From positions 1 to 64,000 of the forward strand of contig CAVULN010000024.1 of NCBI GenBank assembly GCA_963742305.1: a stretch of 64,000 nucleotides of DNA. Reading direction: 5' to 3'. The stretch comes from Roseiarcus sp963742305. GTDB lineage: Bacteria > Pseudomonadota > Alphaproteobacteria > Rhizobiales > Beijerinckiaceae. Positions 8,180 to 16,632 of the stretch are shown here, one piece after another. The notes beneath the pieces are model-generated. The model did no database searches. It was not told the DNA's origin and was given only the letters and a program-made list of their open reading frames with translations. The translations under genes and the position numbers were made by a program. Position 1 is the stretch's first letter. Every line of letters begins with the position of its first letter.

Positions 8180-8650
8180 TCAGCGTCGCCAGAAGGTCCG
8201 GTGCGGAGCGAGGAGTTCGTCCTCGATCTCGGGGAAGGGGCCAACGACCTCAATTGGCTTCTGGCCGGAGCCGAGGACCGTCCGCGCCGCGAGGCTCATG
8301 GTCGGGTTCTCGGGGTGGTCGCCGGTCTCCGCGAGGAGCTTCGCCTCCTCGAAACCATAGACCAAGCGGCCGATATTCGCCCAATAGAGCGCACCGGTGC
8401 ACATGGCACAGGGCTCGCCTGTCGAGACTAGCGTGCAGGTCCACAGGAAATCCGGCGGATAGGCCGCCGCGGCACGCCGACAAAGCTCGGTCTCGGCGTG
8501 ACGCACGGTGTCAATGTTGCCCTGACGCATCAGGATGCGGTCGTCGGAGCCGACCAGCACGCAGCCGAAAGGATGATGGCCATGCCGCGCGGCCTCGTGC
8601 GCGACTTCATCGGCGGCAAGAAGGTGGGCGAGCATCTGATCGCGGGTCAT
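8180..8650 (-). CDS. Nucleoside deaminase (CDA superfamily)
   Basis: This 156-residue cytoplasmic zinc enzyme belongs to the cytidine/deoxycytidylate deaminase fold. HAE (in TVRHAETEL) supplies the zinc His and proton-shuttle Glu, and PCAMC (in GEPCAMCTGALYWANI) supplies the two zinc cysteines. The FGCVLV strand and GRLVYGF are also typical. The length fits guanine-deaminase/TadA-like nucleoside deaminases. The substrate cannot be read from the sequence; guanine or another free base is more likely than tRNA because TadA's flanking motifs are absent. The gene stands alone between decayed DNA segments but is itself intact. Confidence 0.85.
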   Translation of the reverse strand: MTRDQMLAHLLAADEVAHEAARHGHHPFGCVLVGSDDRILMRQGNIDTVRHAETELCRRAAAAYPPDFLWTCTLVSTGEPCAMCTGALYWANIGRLVYGFEEAKLLAETGDHPENPTMSLAARTVLGSGQKPIEVVGPFPEIEDELLAPHRTFWRR

Positions 8651-8768
8651 GGTCGGTCGCGCTCCTGGGGGCGAGACAAGAGTGAGCCTGGTGGTCAGAT
8701 TGCCACGACTGCCAGAATTGAGGAAGCTGCCCGCATTTAGTCATATTGAATATGTGAATTATTGTGGG

Positions 8769-9260
8769 TTATGCCGAGCCTGCTGAGACTCTCCGGCCCC
8801 GACCATGACAGACCCCCAGGATGGGGGGCCGATCGCGTTCAGCTAATAGCAATTCGGCTTCGCAACCATCCCCGGCGGTTGATGCCCTCATGCACACGCG
8901 CCGCGCGAAGGGGCTCGCCTTTATGGCCGCCGTTCGCCCCACCTGCGCATAGGCTGCACATACGGCCTCGCGCACCAGCGGCCTCAGTCCATCCAACATG
9001 CTGGCGTTGCTGGGCTTTGCGCCAAGCGTCACTTCGATCGCGCAGCGTACAGCGTCGACCACGCTCCTGAACTCGATGATCGAGCCGTCGCCGGTGCGCT
9101 TGACGATGCGGCCGTGATGCACCGAGATGATCGGATCGATCAGATCGCTGCGAAGCGCCCGGAGCCGCGCCAGAATGCGGTCCTCGTCCGCGCCAGCGAG
9201 CCGACTATAGCCGACAATGTCCGAAACCAGAATCGCCGCTATTTTTCGGGTCTCGCTCAT
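8769..9260 (-). pseudogene. Class III adenylate cyclase, truncated N-terminus
   Basis: From ATG 9260 the frame reads MSETRKIAAILVSDIVGYSR and continues KRTGDGSIIEFRSVVDAVRC. These are the first half of a class III cyclase domain, including the first metal Asp (SDIVGYSR) and the TGDG loop. After VRCAIEV, near 9050, the sequence departs from the family; the normal continuation would carry the RVGIHLGD block with further catalytic residues. The frame runs on to 8769 as basic filler, so any product would lack the catalytic second half. It belongs to the same family as the remnants at the window start, which lack this portion. Confidence 0.65.
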
Positions 9261-9416
9261 GGCGCGCCCCCTTTTTCTGCAGCTTACCTTAGCACAAAAA
9301 GTCGCCCGCGAACCGCCCAATATCGATGACGGCGCGCGGCTCACCGCTGGTGCACGGAGCGTCCCGGGCGCGGCGAGCCGTGGAGCGTGGTCGTTCGACC
9401 TACTCGAGAGTGGGCT

Positions 9417-10211
9417 CTATTCCCAGGTCGCGCCGAAACGATGCAGGCTCGGCCCATGGATCTTGAGCCAGGCTTCGGCGCGATCGGTTCCCGGATGCAG
9501 CCGGCGCGCAAGCTTCCAGAACAGCGCGGAATGATTCATGTGCACGATATGCGCCGCCTCGTGCGCGGCGAGATAATCGAGCACGAAAGGCGGCGCCAGG
9601 ATCAGGCGCCAGGAGAAATTGAGTCCCCCGGTCGACGAGCACGAGCCCCAGCGGCTCACCGTATCGCGCAGCACGATGCGGCGCGGCTTGATCCCGAGGC
9701 TCCTCGAATGTCGCGCGACCGCAGCCTCGAGGTCCTTGCGCGCCTCGCGCTTGAGGAAATCGGTGATGCGCCGCGCCACATGCGCCCGCTCGCCCGATAC
9801 GCAGATCACTGGCCCGCGCTCGCTGCTTTCGACCCAGACCCCGCCGCGCTCGCCCGGCCGATGAACAATGCGATGATCGACGCCGCGCAACGGCATGATC
9901 GCGCGCGGCTCGAAGGCGACCGGCTCAGGCAGACGCGCGAGCCGCGTTCCGATCCACGCGGCGTGACGCTCGGCGAATTCGCGCGCCGACTTCAACGACG
10001 AGCGCGATGGCATGGTCAGCACCACGTCGCGCGTCGCGGTCCGAACTCGCAGCGTAAAGCGGCGCGAGGCGGCGACGCGTTTGAGCGCGACACGATAGGT
10101 CTCGCCATCGTGAGCGATGTCGAAATGCGACGCCTCAACCGGCGCCCGGCGTTGGAAAAGACGCAACATCCCGCCACATCCCCAGCGCGGCCTGAAAGCG
10201 AAGGCCGGCAC
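9417..10211 (-). CDS. YgjP-type zinc metallopeptidase (DUF45)
   Basis: This encodes 264 residues, or 250 from an internal ATG at 10169. The C-terminal half carries LDYLAAHEAAHIVHMNHSAL, the HExxH-type zinc site (HEAAH) plus the third ligand region of the YgjP/SprT-like M48-related family. SRWGSCSSTGGLNFSWRLIL upstream is the family's WGSC signature. The N-terminal strand-rich part (SRRFTLRVRTATRDVVLTMP) is also characteristic. It is likely a cytoplasmic peptidase of unknown substrate, often found as a single gene in Alphaproteobacteria. Confidence 0.88.
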   Translation of the reverse strand: MPAFAFRPRWGCGGMLRLFQRRAPVEASHFDIAHDGETYRVALKRVAASRRFTLRVRTATRDVVLTMPSRSSLKSAREFAERHAAWIGTRLARLPEPVAFEPRAIMPLRGVDHRIVHRPGERGGVWVESSERGPVICVSGERAHVARRITDFLKREARKDLEAAVARHSRSLGIKPRRIVLRDTVSRWGSCSSTGGLNFSWRLILAPPFVLDYLAAHEAAHIVHMNHSALFWKLARRLHPGTDRAEAWLKIHGPSLHRFGATWE

Positions 10212-10304
10212 CCCGCGCAGCTGGCAAGCGCCTTCCGCCGCTGGCGAATCCTAGTCCAGGCCCGCCCCGAGTCGCCAGAGGTTTTGTGAGGAAAATGCGT
10301 AGGT

Positions 10305-10868
10305 TCAACCCAATTGCACGCTGGGGGTTGCGGCGGGCTTCAACTGGACTGGGAGGCCAGCGGCGATAAGGATCGCCGCGTCGCAGACGCGGGCGACCTC
10401 CTGGTTCGCCCGGCCCTGCCAGTCGCGAAAGTCGCGACCCAGCCTGTGGTCCGGGACTATTCCCATGCCGACTTCGTTAGACACGAGGATCGCCGGCCCG
10501 GCGAGCCCGCTAACGGCTTCGGCGAGGTCGGCCAGGGCCGGCGCGGGATCGCGGCCGGCCAGCATGACGTTGCTGAGCCACAGCGTCAGGCAATCGACGA
10601 CCACCACCTTGCCGGGGCGCGCCTCCGCTCGAAGCGCGCGGACGACCTCGAGCGGCTCCTCCCGCGTCGTCCAGCCTTGTCCCCGGTCGGCCCGGTGGCG
10701 GGCGATGCGGGCCGCCATGTCCTCGTCTCCCGCCGTCGCCGTCGCAAGATAGAGCCGCTGCGCGCAACAGGCCTCGGCAACCCTTTGCGCATATGCGCTT
10801 TTTCCCGAGCGCGCGCCGCCGAGGATGAAGAGGCTGCGGGCGGGGAGGGGCGGGGGCGCCATGCTCAT
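10305..10868 (-). CDS. cobP: Adenosylcobinamide kinase / adenosylcobinamide-phosphate guanylyltransferase
   Basis: This bifunctional enzyme of the cobalamin nucleotide-loop pathway phosphorylates adenosylcobinamide and then transfers GMP. The P-loop GGARSGKSAYAQ lies near the N-terminus, followed by WTTREEPLEV and VVVDCLTLWLSNVML (Walker B-like). LVSNEVGMGIVPDHRLGRDF with RANQEVARVCD completes the signature. ATG 10868 overlaps the stop of the upstream AlgX-like gene (ATGA), which fixes the start; the longer frame from 10934 lacks support. No other cobalamin gene is nearby, so its link to the AlgX-like pair looks positional. Confidence 0.92.
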   Translation of the reverse strand: MSMAPPPLPARSLFILGGARSGKSAYAQRVAEACCAQRLYLATATAGDEDMAARIARHRADRGQGWTTREEPLEVVRALRAEARPGKVVVVDCLTLWLSNVMLAGRDPAPALADLAEAVSGLAGPAILVSNEVGMGIVPDHRLGRDFRDWQGRANQEVARVCDAAILIAAGLPVQLKPAATPSVQLG

Positions 10869-11959
10869 TCCATGAAATGGGCCGGCTCGGCGCCGGGATC
10901 GCAGAGGAGAAATCGCTCGGTCGGCATCCACCACACCTCGTCGGGATGAAAGCGGTCGATCGCCTTCCAGTCGAACGCGCAGCGATGGTGCTCGAGCCAG
11001 ACGAAGCGTCCGGCATGGGCGAGCATGAGCCGGTCGAAGAGGCCCCCGGTGAACGAATCGCCGATCACCATAATCGTCGGGCCGGGCTTGTCCGACGTCG
11101 AGACATAGTCGCTGAACGGGTTCGCTGTCAGAAGCTCCTTGTTCGACGCGGGCGCCGCCAAGTCTTCGACGGTCTCCGTCAGCCCCTCGACGCCGAGCAT
11201 CCGGCCGAGGTCTCCGCCCTCATGGGGACTGGGCTTGCCCAGCGCCGTGGCCGGATCGAGGCGCCAATCGGGATGTCCGTCGGCCGCGACGATGGCGTTG
11301 AACGCGGCAAGCGCGCCGCGCGCGGTCCAATGCGTATCGTGCATGTAGAAAGCAGATCCCTGGGAACGGGCCTCCCGTTCCGCCGGGCGGAGATCGATCG
11401 TCTTGACGCCCTTGGCCGCGAGTTCGTCGAGCATGAGGTCGTATTCCGTTCGCCGGCCGCGATTCTGGGCCCAGCGCGGCAGATCGTCCTGGTATATTGT
11501 GGGGGCGTTCGGAGGCATGGCGACGAGAAACCGGATCCCGCGCGCTTTCAACGCGGCGTTCATGCGCACAAGCAGCGCGACTGTGTCGGCGACACGCTCG
11601 TCCCTCAGGATGAGCCCGGCGCTTTGGCGCACCGTATCCTCGCCGAGATAGAAGAGGCGCCTATTGCGGCCGATGAGCACCGAATCGTTGCCGAAGCCGA
11701 GCATCGGCTTGGTCAGATCCTTGTGCGCGCGGATCAGCGCGTCCCTGAGCCCGAAATGATCGCTGAGATAGGCGTCGACCTCCTTGGGAAGCGCGAGCCA
11801 GCCCGCGCCCGATTCCGGCATTCGCGGCGTGGGCGCGAGGAAGCGGCCTTCCCTGAGAACCGCCGCCGAACCGTCGGGGCGGACAATTCCCACCGCCAGC
11901 GGCGTTGCAAGAAGGAAGAACGCCGGAATCGCGAAATACCGGCGCCAGGACATGAGCAT
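10865..11959 (-). CDS. AlgX/AlgJ-like SGNH-fold protein, copy 1
   Basis: This encodes 364 residues. An N-terminal hydrophobic segment (YFAIPAFFLLATPLAVGIV) acts as signal or anchor, giving a periplasmic globular domain. It matches the alginate O-acetyltransferase AlgX/AlgJ family: VDAYLSDHFGLRD, FLVAMPPNAPTIYQDDLPRW, HDTHWTARGALAAFNAI (Asp-His pair) and IMVIGDSFTGGL (nucleophile Ser near residue 300). Family members acetylate exopolysaccharide with an MBOAT partner, which is not in this window. It is clearly paralogous to the upstream gene, sharing blocks such as PTERFLLCD near the C-terminus. Substrate unknown. Confidence 0.85.
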   Translation of the reverse strand: MLMSWRRYFAIPAFFLLATPLAVGIVRPDGSAAVLREGRFLAPTPRMPESGAGWLALPKEVDAYLSDHFGLRDALIRAHKDLTKPMLGFGNDSVLIGRNRRLFYLGEDTVRQSAGLILRDERVADTVALLVRMNAALKARGIRFLVAMPPNAPTIYQDDLPRWAQNRGRRTEYDLMLDELAAKGVKTIDLRPAEREARSQGSAFYMHDTHWTARGALAAFNAIVAADGHPDWRLDPATALGKPSPHEGGDLGRMLGVEGLTETVEDLAAPASNKELLTANPFSDYVSTSDKPGPTIMVIGDSFTGGLFDRLMLAHAGRFVWLEHHRCAFDWKAIDRFHPDEVWWMPTERFLLCDPGAEPAHFME

Positions 11960-11997
11960 GCCGGGTCAGAACCAGTCAGCGCCGGCGCGCCCGGCTA

Positions 11998-13224
11998 TCA
12001 TGGGCTTGCCCCCTTGAACCCGATGGGCGAGACGCCGAGGTCGCAGAGGAGGAAGCGCTCGGTCGGCGCCCACCAGACCTCGTCGGGGCGGTATTTGTCG
12101 ACCAGACTCCAGTCGAATCCGCATTCGTGATGATGAATCCAGATCGCCCGGCCGGCGCCATGCTGCGACAGCATCAGCGGGAAATAGCCTTGGGTGAACG
12201 AATCGCCGATCACCATGATCGTCGGGCCGGGCCGCCCCGTGTCGACCACATGGTCGGGCATCACTCCCGAGGAAATGTCCTCGTCCTTTCCCTCAAGCTT
12301 GAGGGTGAGCGGCTCGGCCTCTTCACTGACCTCGTCCTCGACCCCGAGAATCCGCGCCACATCGCCGCCCTTGCGCTTCTCGGGCGGCCCCATCACGGCG
12401 GCGGGATCGAGACGCCAGCCGGAATGCCCGTCGGCTTCGACGATCGCGTTGAATCCGGCGAGCGCGCCGCGCGGGGTCCAGTGTGCATCGTAGAGAAGGT
12501 AGGCTTCCTCGCCCTTGGCGCGCAGCGCCGTCAGCGGCGGCCTCAGATCGACAGTCTTGACGCCGTAGCGCTCAAGCTTCTCGAGGAGGAGATCGTATTC
12601 GGTCTTTTTGCCCTTGTCCTGTGCCCAGCCGGGCAGGTCATCCTGATAGATGGTGGACGAATTGGGCGGAATCGCCACCAGAAAGCGGATGCCTCGCTTG
12701 GCGAGGGCATCGCGCATCTCGGCGATGAAGCGGGCCGTCCGCGTTACTCGTCCGTCCCTCAGCACAAGGCCCGCGCTCTGCCGCACCATCTCGTTGCCCT
12801 GATAGAACAGGCGCCCGCTGCGGCCGGTCAGGATCGCGGTGTTGACCTTGAGGAACACCGGATGGGTGAGATCCCTGTGCAGGCGGATCATCCTCTCCCT
12901 GAGACCGAAGCGGTCGCTGAGATAGGCGTCGACCTGCTTGGGCAGCTTGAGCCAGTCGCCCGCACTGTCGGGCCGCGTCGGCGCGGGCGCGGGGTATCGC
13001 CCCTCCTTCAGGATGGTTGCGGCGCTGTCCGGTCTGACGATCCCGACCGCCAGCGGCGTTGCGAGAAGCGCGAAGGCGAAAAGCGCGACATAGCGGCGAG
13101 ATCGGCGCAGCAAAGCCGATGCAGGCCGCGTCTCGTGGAGACCGCTCGCCACGGGGCGTCCGGAAGGACGTCCGTCTCTCGGCGGGCTATCGGCGCGGGC
13201 TTCGTCAAGCGTTGTCCAGTTCAC
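11998..13224 (-). CDS. AlgX/AlgJ-like SGNH-fold protein, copy 2
   Basis: This encodes 408 residues, with a basic cytoplasmic leader of about 45 residues before the hydrophobic anchor (YVALFAFALLATPLAVGIV). Its blocks parallel copy 1: VDAYLSDRFGLRER, FLVAIPPNSSTIYQDDLPGW, YDAHWTPRGALAGFNAIVEA, IMVIGDSFTQGYF and PDEVWWAPTERFLLCDLGV. The pair arose by tandem duplication, with 38 bases between the genes. Both keep the Ser of GDSFT and the Asp-His of D-x-HWT, so both may be active. The most likely role is O-acetylation of a cell-surface polysaccharide, but no polysaccharide cluster is adjacent. Confidence 0.84.
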   Translation of the reverse strand: MNWTTLDEARADSPPRDGRPSGRPVASGLHETRPASALLRRSRRYVALFAFALLATPLAVGIVRPDSAATILKEGRYPAPAPTRPDSAGDWLKLPKQVDAYLSDRFGLRERMIRLHRDLTHPVFLKVNTAILTGRSGRLFYQGNEMVRQSAGLVLRDGRVTRTARFIAEMRDALAKRGIRFLVAIPPNSSTIYQDDLPGWAQDKGKKTEYDLLLEKLERYGVKTVDLRPPLTALRAKGEEAYLLYDAHWTPRGALAGFNAIVEADGHSGWRLDPAAVMGPPEKRKGGDVARILGVEDEVSEEAEPLTLKLEGKDEDISSGVMPDHVVDTGRPGPTIMVIGDSFTQGYFPLMLSQHGAGRAIWIHHHECGFDWSLVDKYRPDEVWWAPTERFLLCDLGVSPIGFKGASP

Positions 13225-13271
13225 AGGGATGGGCTTTTACCCGCGCGCCGCGCGGTTCGGAAGCCTCGATC

Positions 13272-14489
13272 TCACGCCCATTCGAGCCTCAGCGCCTCGA
13301 GCCCGTGAAAGTGGAACGTGTCGCGATAACGCGGCGGCTCGGCGAGGCGCAGGCCCGGCAGCCTCCTGAACAGGACCGGCAGCGCTTGGGCGAGTTCGAG
13401 CCGCGCCAGCGGAGCGCCGACGCAGAAGTGGATGCCGGCGCCAAACGTCACATGAGGATTCGGCGCCCGCTCGGGCCGGAACACGTCGGGCTCAGGGAAG
13501 CGCTCGGGATCGCGGTTGGCGGCGCCGAGCAGAAGGCCGACCTTCTCGCCCTTCCTCAAGCGGACGTCCGCGAACTCGACCTCCTCAAGCGCATAGCGGG
13601 CGAAGAGATGGAGCGGCGGATCGAGGCGCAGCAATTCCTCGACCGCGGCCTCCGTCGCGCTCCGGTCCGCGAACGCGCGCGCCGGGTCAATTCCCTGCTC
13701 AAGCATCAGCTTCAGGCAATTGCCGATCGCCTGGACCGTCGCTTCGTGACCGGCGTTGAGCAGCAGGACCACGGTGGCGACCAACTCGTCCTCGCTCAAT
13801 TTGCCGCCCGCGTTCTCGGCGAGGAGAAGCTGGCTCACGAGATCCTCGCCCGGATCGCCGCGCCTCAGGCGGGCGAAACCGCGCACGTAACGGGCGAAAG
13901 CGAGCGCCGCCTCCGCCGCGCGATCCTCGGCCGCGCGATCGGCGCCGAACTGGTACATGGCGACCATGGCGTGCGACCAGCCGGCGAGCCTCGGCCCCAT
14001 GTCGCGCGGAACGCCGATGAGGTCGGCGATCACCGCGACCGGAATGGGGCTCGCGTACTCGGCGACCAGATCGGCGGAGCGCCTCGAGGCGAAGGCGTCG
14101 ATCCGCTCATGCGCCAGGCTTTCGATGCGGGGCGCCAGGCCTTCGATCCGCCGCGAGACGAAGGCGCGATTGACGAGATTGCGCAACCTCGTGTGCTCGG
14201 GCGGCTCGAGCTCCAGCATCGAGTGGCGCTCGAGCGCGTCGAACGCCTCGAGGTGCGGTTTGGATGCGCGCGCCTCCGGTTCGGCGGCCGCGCGGCCGAA
14301 GCGGCGGTCGCGCAGCAGAGCCGACACGTCGGCGAAGCGCGCGAAGCACCAGAAGCCGTAATCGTCCCAGAAGAACGCGGGCGCGGCCTCGCGGATCGCC
14401 GCGTAGGCCGGATAGGGATCGTTGAAGAAATCGGGGTCGCGCGGGTCGAGGCGCACGCGGCGCCGGGGGACGTCGATCGAAAGAGACAC
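13272..14489 (-). CDS. Cytochrome P450
   Basis: This 405-residue soluble bacterial P450 has every key element. The I-helix motif LLNAGHEATVQAIGN has acid-Ala-Thr in place of the common D/E-T-T. The K-helix ExxR is EELLRLDPP. The heme loop FGAGIHFCVGAPLARLE has the axial Cys at about residue 356. PPEHTRLRNLVNRAF is the usual helix-C segment. It falls among CYP107/CYP109-like class I bacterial P450s, which need a ferredoxin and reductase; none is adjacent. Substrate unknown. It follows the AlgX-like pair on the same strand with a 47-base gap. Confidence 0.92.
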   Translation of the reverse strand: MSLSIDVPRRRVRLDPRDPDFFNDPYPAYAAIREAAPAFFWDDYGFWCFARFADVSALLRDRRFGRAAAEPEARASKPHLEAFDALERHSMLELEPPEHTRLRNLVNRAFVSRRIEGLAPRIESLAHERIDAFASRRSADLVAEYASPIPVAVIADLIGVPRDMGPRLAGWSHAMVAMYQFGADRAAEDRAAEAALAFARYVRGFARLRRGDPGEDLVSQLLLAENAGGKLSEDELVATVVLLLNAGHEATVQAIGNCLKLMLEQGIDPARAFADRSATEAAVEELLRLDPPLHLFARYALEEVEFADVRLRKGEKVGLLLGAANRDPERFPEPDVFRPERAPNPHVTFGAGIHFCVGAPLARLELAQALPVLFRRLPGLRLAEPPRYRDTFHFHGLEALRLEWA

Positions 14490-14727
14490 GGTGGGGCCCT
14501 CTAAAGCCTTCCGCCCGTCGAGGAAATGGGCCGCCCGCGGGACTGAGGGGAGGAGCCTGCGAGGGGGCGAGGGCGGCGCGCTTGGCCTAGCGGTAATTTT
14601 ACCGGCGCCCCTTAATGTTTTCAGCGAGTTACGACCCCGTTTAGTTCCGCCCTCGAAATTGGCGCGTTTGAGAGAAGGCGCGCCCGGCCGTCGCCGAGGC
14701 TATTAAACAATATAATTATGTTCAATA

Positions 14728-15270
14728 TCAGGGAGGCTCGCCCAGCGGATAGGCCGCCTCGACAACATAGGGCCCGCCGCCCGAGCCGTCGCGGGCCGAA
14801 TAGAGCACGAAGCGCTCGGCCGTGAACGATTGCGCGATGAGCGCTCCTCGCAGGGCGAGATAATCCGCAACCGCCCTCGCGCCCGCGCCGCGAAGCCGCG
14901 CAAGCGTCACATGCGGCAGGAACTTGCGCGTCTCCGCCTCAAGGCCGATGCGTCTCAGGCGCCGCTCCTGCTCGGCCTGCAAATCCGTCAGCGCCGGATC
15001 GGTCCTGACCCTGGCGACGATCGCGCGCGGCTTCGCGCCGCCGAAGGAGCTCAATCCGTCGAAGCGGACCAGCGTTTTCGGCCGGCGGATGTCGCCGAGC
15101 GTCTCGGCGATGTCGCGCGCGGCGGCGCCGTCCACGTCGCCGATGAATCGGAGCGTGATGTGGTAATTCTCGGGTTCGATCCAGCGCGCGCCCACAATCC
15201 CGCCGCGCCCAAGCGCAAGCTCGTCCGCGACGACTTCGGGCAATTCGAGTCCGGTGAACAGGCGAGGCAT
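14728..15270 (-). CDS. thpR: RNA 2',3'-cyclic phosphodiesterase (LigT/ThpR)
   Basis: This encodes 180 residues of the 2H phosphoesterase family. The two catalytic tetrapeptides are present: HITL in ENYHITLRFIGD and HVTL in RKFLPHVTLARLRG. RLFTGLELPEVV is the usual N-terminus, and FDGLSSFGGAKPRAIVARV is the internal strand region. The enzyme hydrolyses 2',3'-cyclic phosphate RNA termini and in vitro can ligate tRNA halves. It is monocistronic here, with about 240 bases of mostly featureless DNA before the P450 gene on its 3' side. Confidence 0.93.
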   Translation of the reverse strand: MPRLFTGLELPEVVADELALGRGGIVGARWIEPENYHITLRFIGDVDGAAARDIAETLGDIRRPKTLVRFDGLSSFGGAKPRAIVARVRTDPALTDLQAEQERRLRRIGLEAETRKFLPHVTLARLRGAGARAVADYLALRGALIAQSFTAERFVLYSARDGSGGGPYVVEAAYPLGEPP

Positions 15271-15429
15271 GCGCCGGGCTCATGAACGCCCGCAGAACGC
15301 GGAAATCAAGTCACGGTCCAGGGGGATCCGCCTTCGACGCAGGCTGCGCTCAAGAGCGAGCCCGTGCGCGCATAGGCAAAATTACGTATTGCCGGCGCCC
15401 CGAATTTATGCATCACTATACTACATTTT

Positions 15430-15507
15430 AATGTTAACGTTAGCAACATTCAAGCTCTGATTGAGCGCGTTATTGTCACGTACATGAATATCTCACGTAT
15501 TGCGTGA
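15430..15507. promoter_or_regulatory. Two dyad-symmetric sites upstream of the PEP-CTERM gene
   Basis: The AT-rich intergenic segment before 15562 holds two inverted repeats. AATGTT at 15430-15435 pairs with AACATT at 15445-15450 and encloses the perfect palindrome TAACGTTA (15435-15442). TCACG at 15493-15497 pairs with CGTGA at 15503-15507. Both have the size of operators for dimeric regulators. The regulator is unknown. The positions, 50-130 bases before the start codon, suit promoter control of the secreted protein. Confidence 0.4.
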
Positions 15508-15561
15508 ATATAGATAGACGCGGTGACCTTCATATCAGCAATCTGCATTTGGAGGAAGGCT

Positions 15562-16632
15562 ATGAACCCGCTTTCAGCCGGGATGCTCCGTTGGCGGAAG
15601 GAATGCCTGCTCGCGGCCCTTGCCACGCCCTTTCTCATGATGGGACAGGCGGCGCACTCACAGGTCGACTTCGGGGCAATGAACTTGAGCGCCACGGCGC
15701 ACGAGGCGCTCCTGCCGGGCGCGACGATCTTCGACGATGGGAGCTCGCTCGCCGACGCTGCTCCGGGCGACCATACCGAATTTCTTTACCATGCGAGCCA
15801 GGGCGAGAACCTCTCGGGCCGGTCAACGACAATTACCAGCGCTTTCGCCTCGGCGCTGGCGGCGTTCAACCATACCGGAGGGGTGGGCGTCACCTCCTGG
15901 ATCGGCGCAGATCCGAGCCCGACAAACCCGGACGCGATCGAGCAGCTCGCCGCCCACGCCACCTGGACGCAGGACTTCGCCAACAACACCGCCGAGCCCA
16001 ACACGCTCTTCGCCATTCTCCACATCCCGGCCCTGCAAGTCGGGCTGATCGGAGTGCCGCCGGACCGATCGTCGGTGAGCGCGACCGAGACCGCCGAAGC
16101 GGAAGTGACTGTGGCGTTCATCGTCACCCATGCCGACGGCACGACCACGAAAGGTCCACTGTTCGAGTTCGGGCTGCGCGCCTTTGAAAGACAGTTCCTC
16201 CTCGCCCCCGGCCATTTCGAGAACTTCGCGGACGTCGAGTTTCTCGGCGTCAACGACAAGACATTGCCCCTGTTTGATTCCTTCAAGGACAATGGCGATC
16301 GATTCAATCCGAGATTTGATATCGACGCCGTCTCGACGAGGGTGGATTTCGGTACGCTTCAGCCCGGCGACACATTGGACGTCGTCTATCAGCTGACCGC
16401 CGTGGGAACCACGGGCGGCGGCGAGGAGGGCTTTGTCGCCTTTCTCGGCGACCCGTTCGAAGTGAGCGGGACTTCTGACGCCTTCGTTGTGACTGCGGGG
16501 CCGGCGGCGGCAGCCGTGCCCGAGCCCGCCACCTGGGTGTTGATGATCCTGGGCATTGGCGGGTTCGTCGGATTCGGGCGCCGGCGTCGCGCCTGGGCGC
16601 CTCTGAAGATCAGCCACGCTCCTTGGAGATGA
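15562..16632 (+). CDS. PEP-CTERM sorting-domain exported protein
   Basis: ATG 15562 follows a strong GGAGGA at 15551 and gives 356 residues. A signal peptide (LLAALATPFLMMGQAAHSQ) leads into a strand-rich, Ala/Thr/Asp-rich domain with no known fold name (possibly spondin-like). The C-terminus has VPEPATWVLMILGIGGFVGF followed by GRRRR: a PEP box, a membrane helix and a basic cluster, the exosortase (EpsH/XrtA-type) recognition signal. The frame continues 14 residues beyond the basic cluster and overlaps the convergent ABC gene by 23 bases, unusual for these proteins. No exosortase is in the window. It is likely surface- or matrix-associated. Confidence 0.85.
   Translation: MNPLSAGMLRWRKECLLAALATPFLMMGQAAHSQVDFGAMNLSATAHEALLPGATIFDDGSSLADAAPGDHTEFLYHASQGENLSGRSTTITSAFASALAAFNHTGGVGVTSWIGADPSPTNPDAIEQLAAHATWTQDFANNTAEPNTLFAILHIPALQVGLIGVPPDRSSVSATETAEAEVTVAFIVTHADGTTTKGPLFEFGLRAFERQFLLAPGHFENFADVEFLGVNDKTLPLFDSFKDNGDRFNPRFDIDAVSTRVDFGTLQPGDTLDVVYQLTAVGTTGGGEEGFVAFLGDPFEVSGTSDAFVVTAGPAAAAVPEPATWVLMILGIGGFVGFGRRRRAWAPLKISHAPWR

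Noticed and set aside
10877..14504. Long plus-strand frames of 393-481 residues opposite the AlgX-like and P450 genes
   Set aside because: They are antisense frames typical of high-GC DNA, with no domain motif; the minus-strand genes have complete family signatures.
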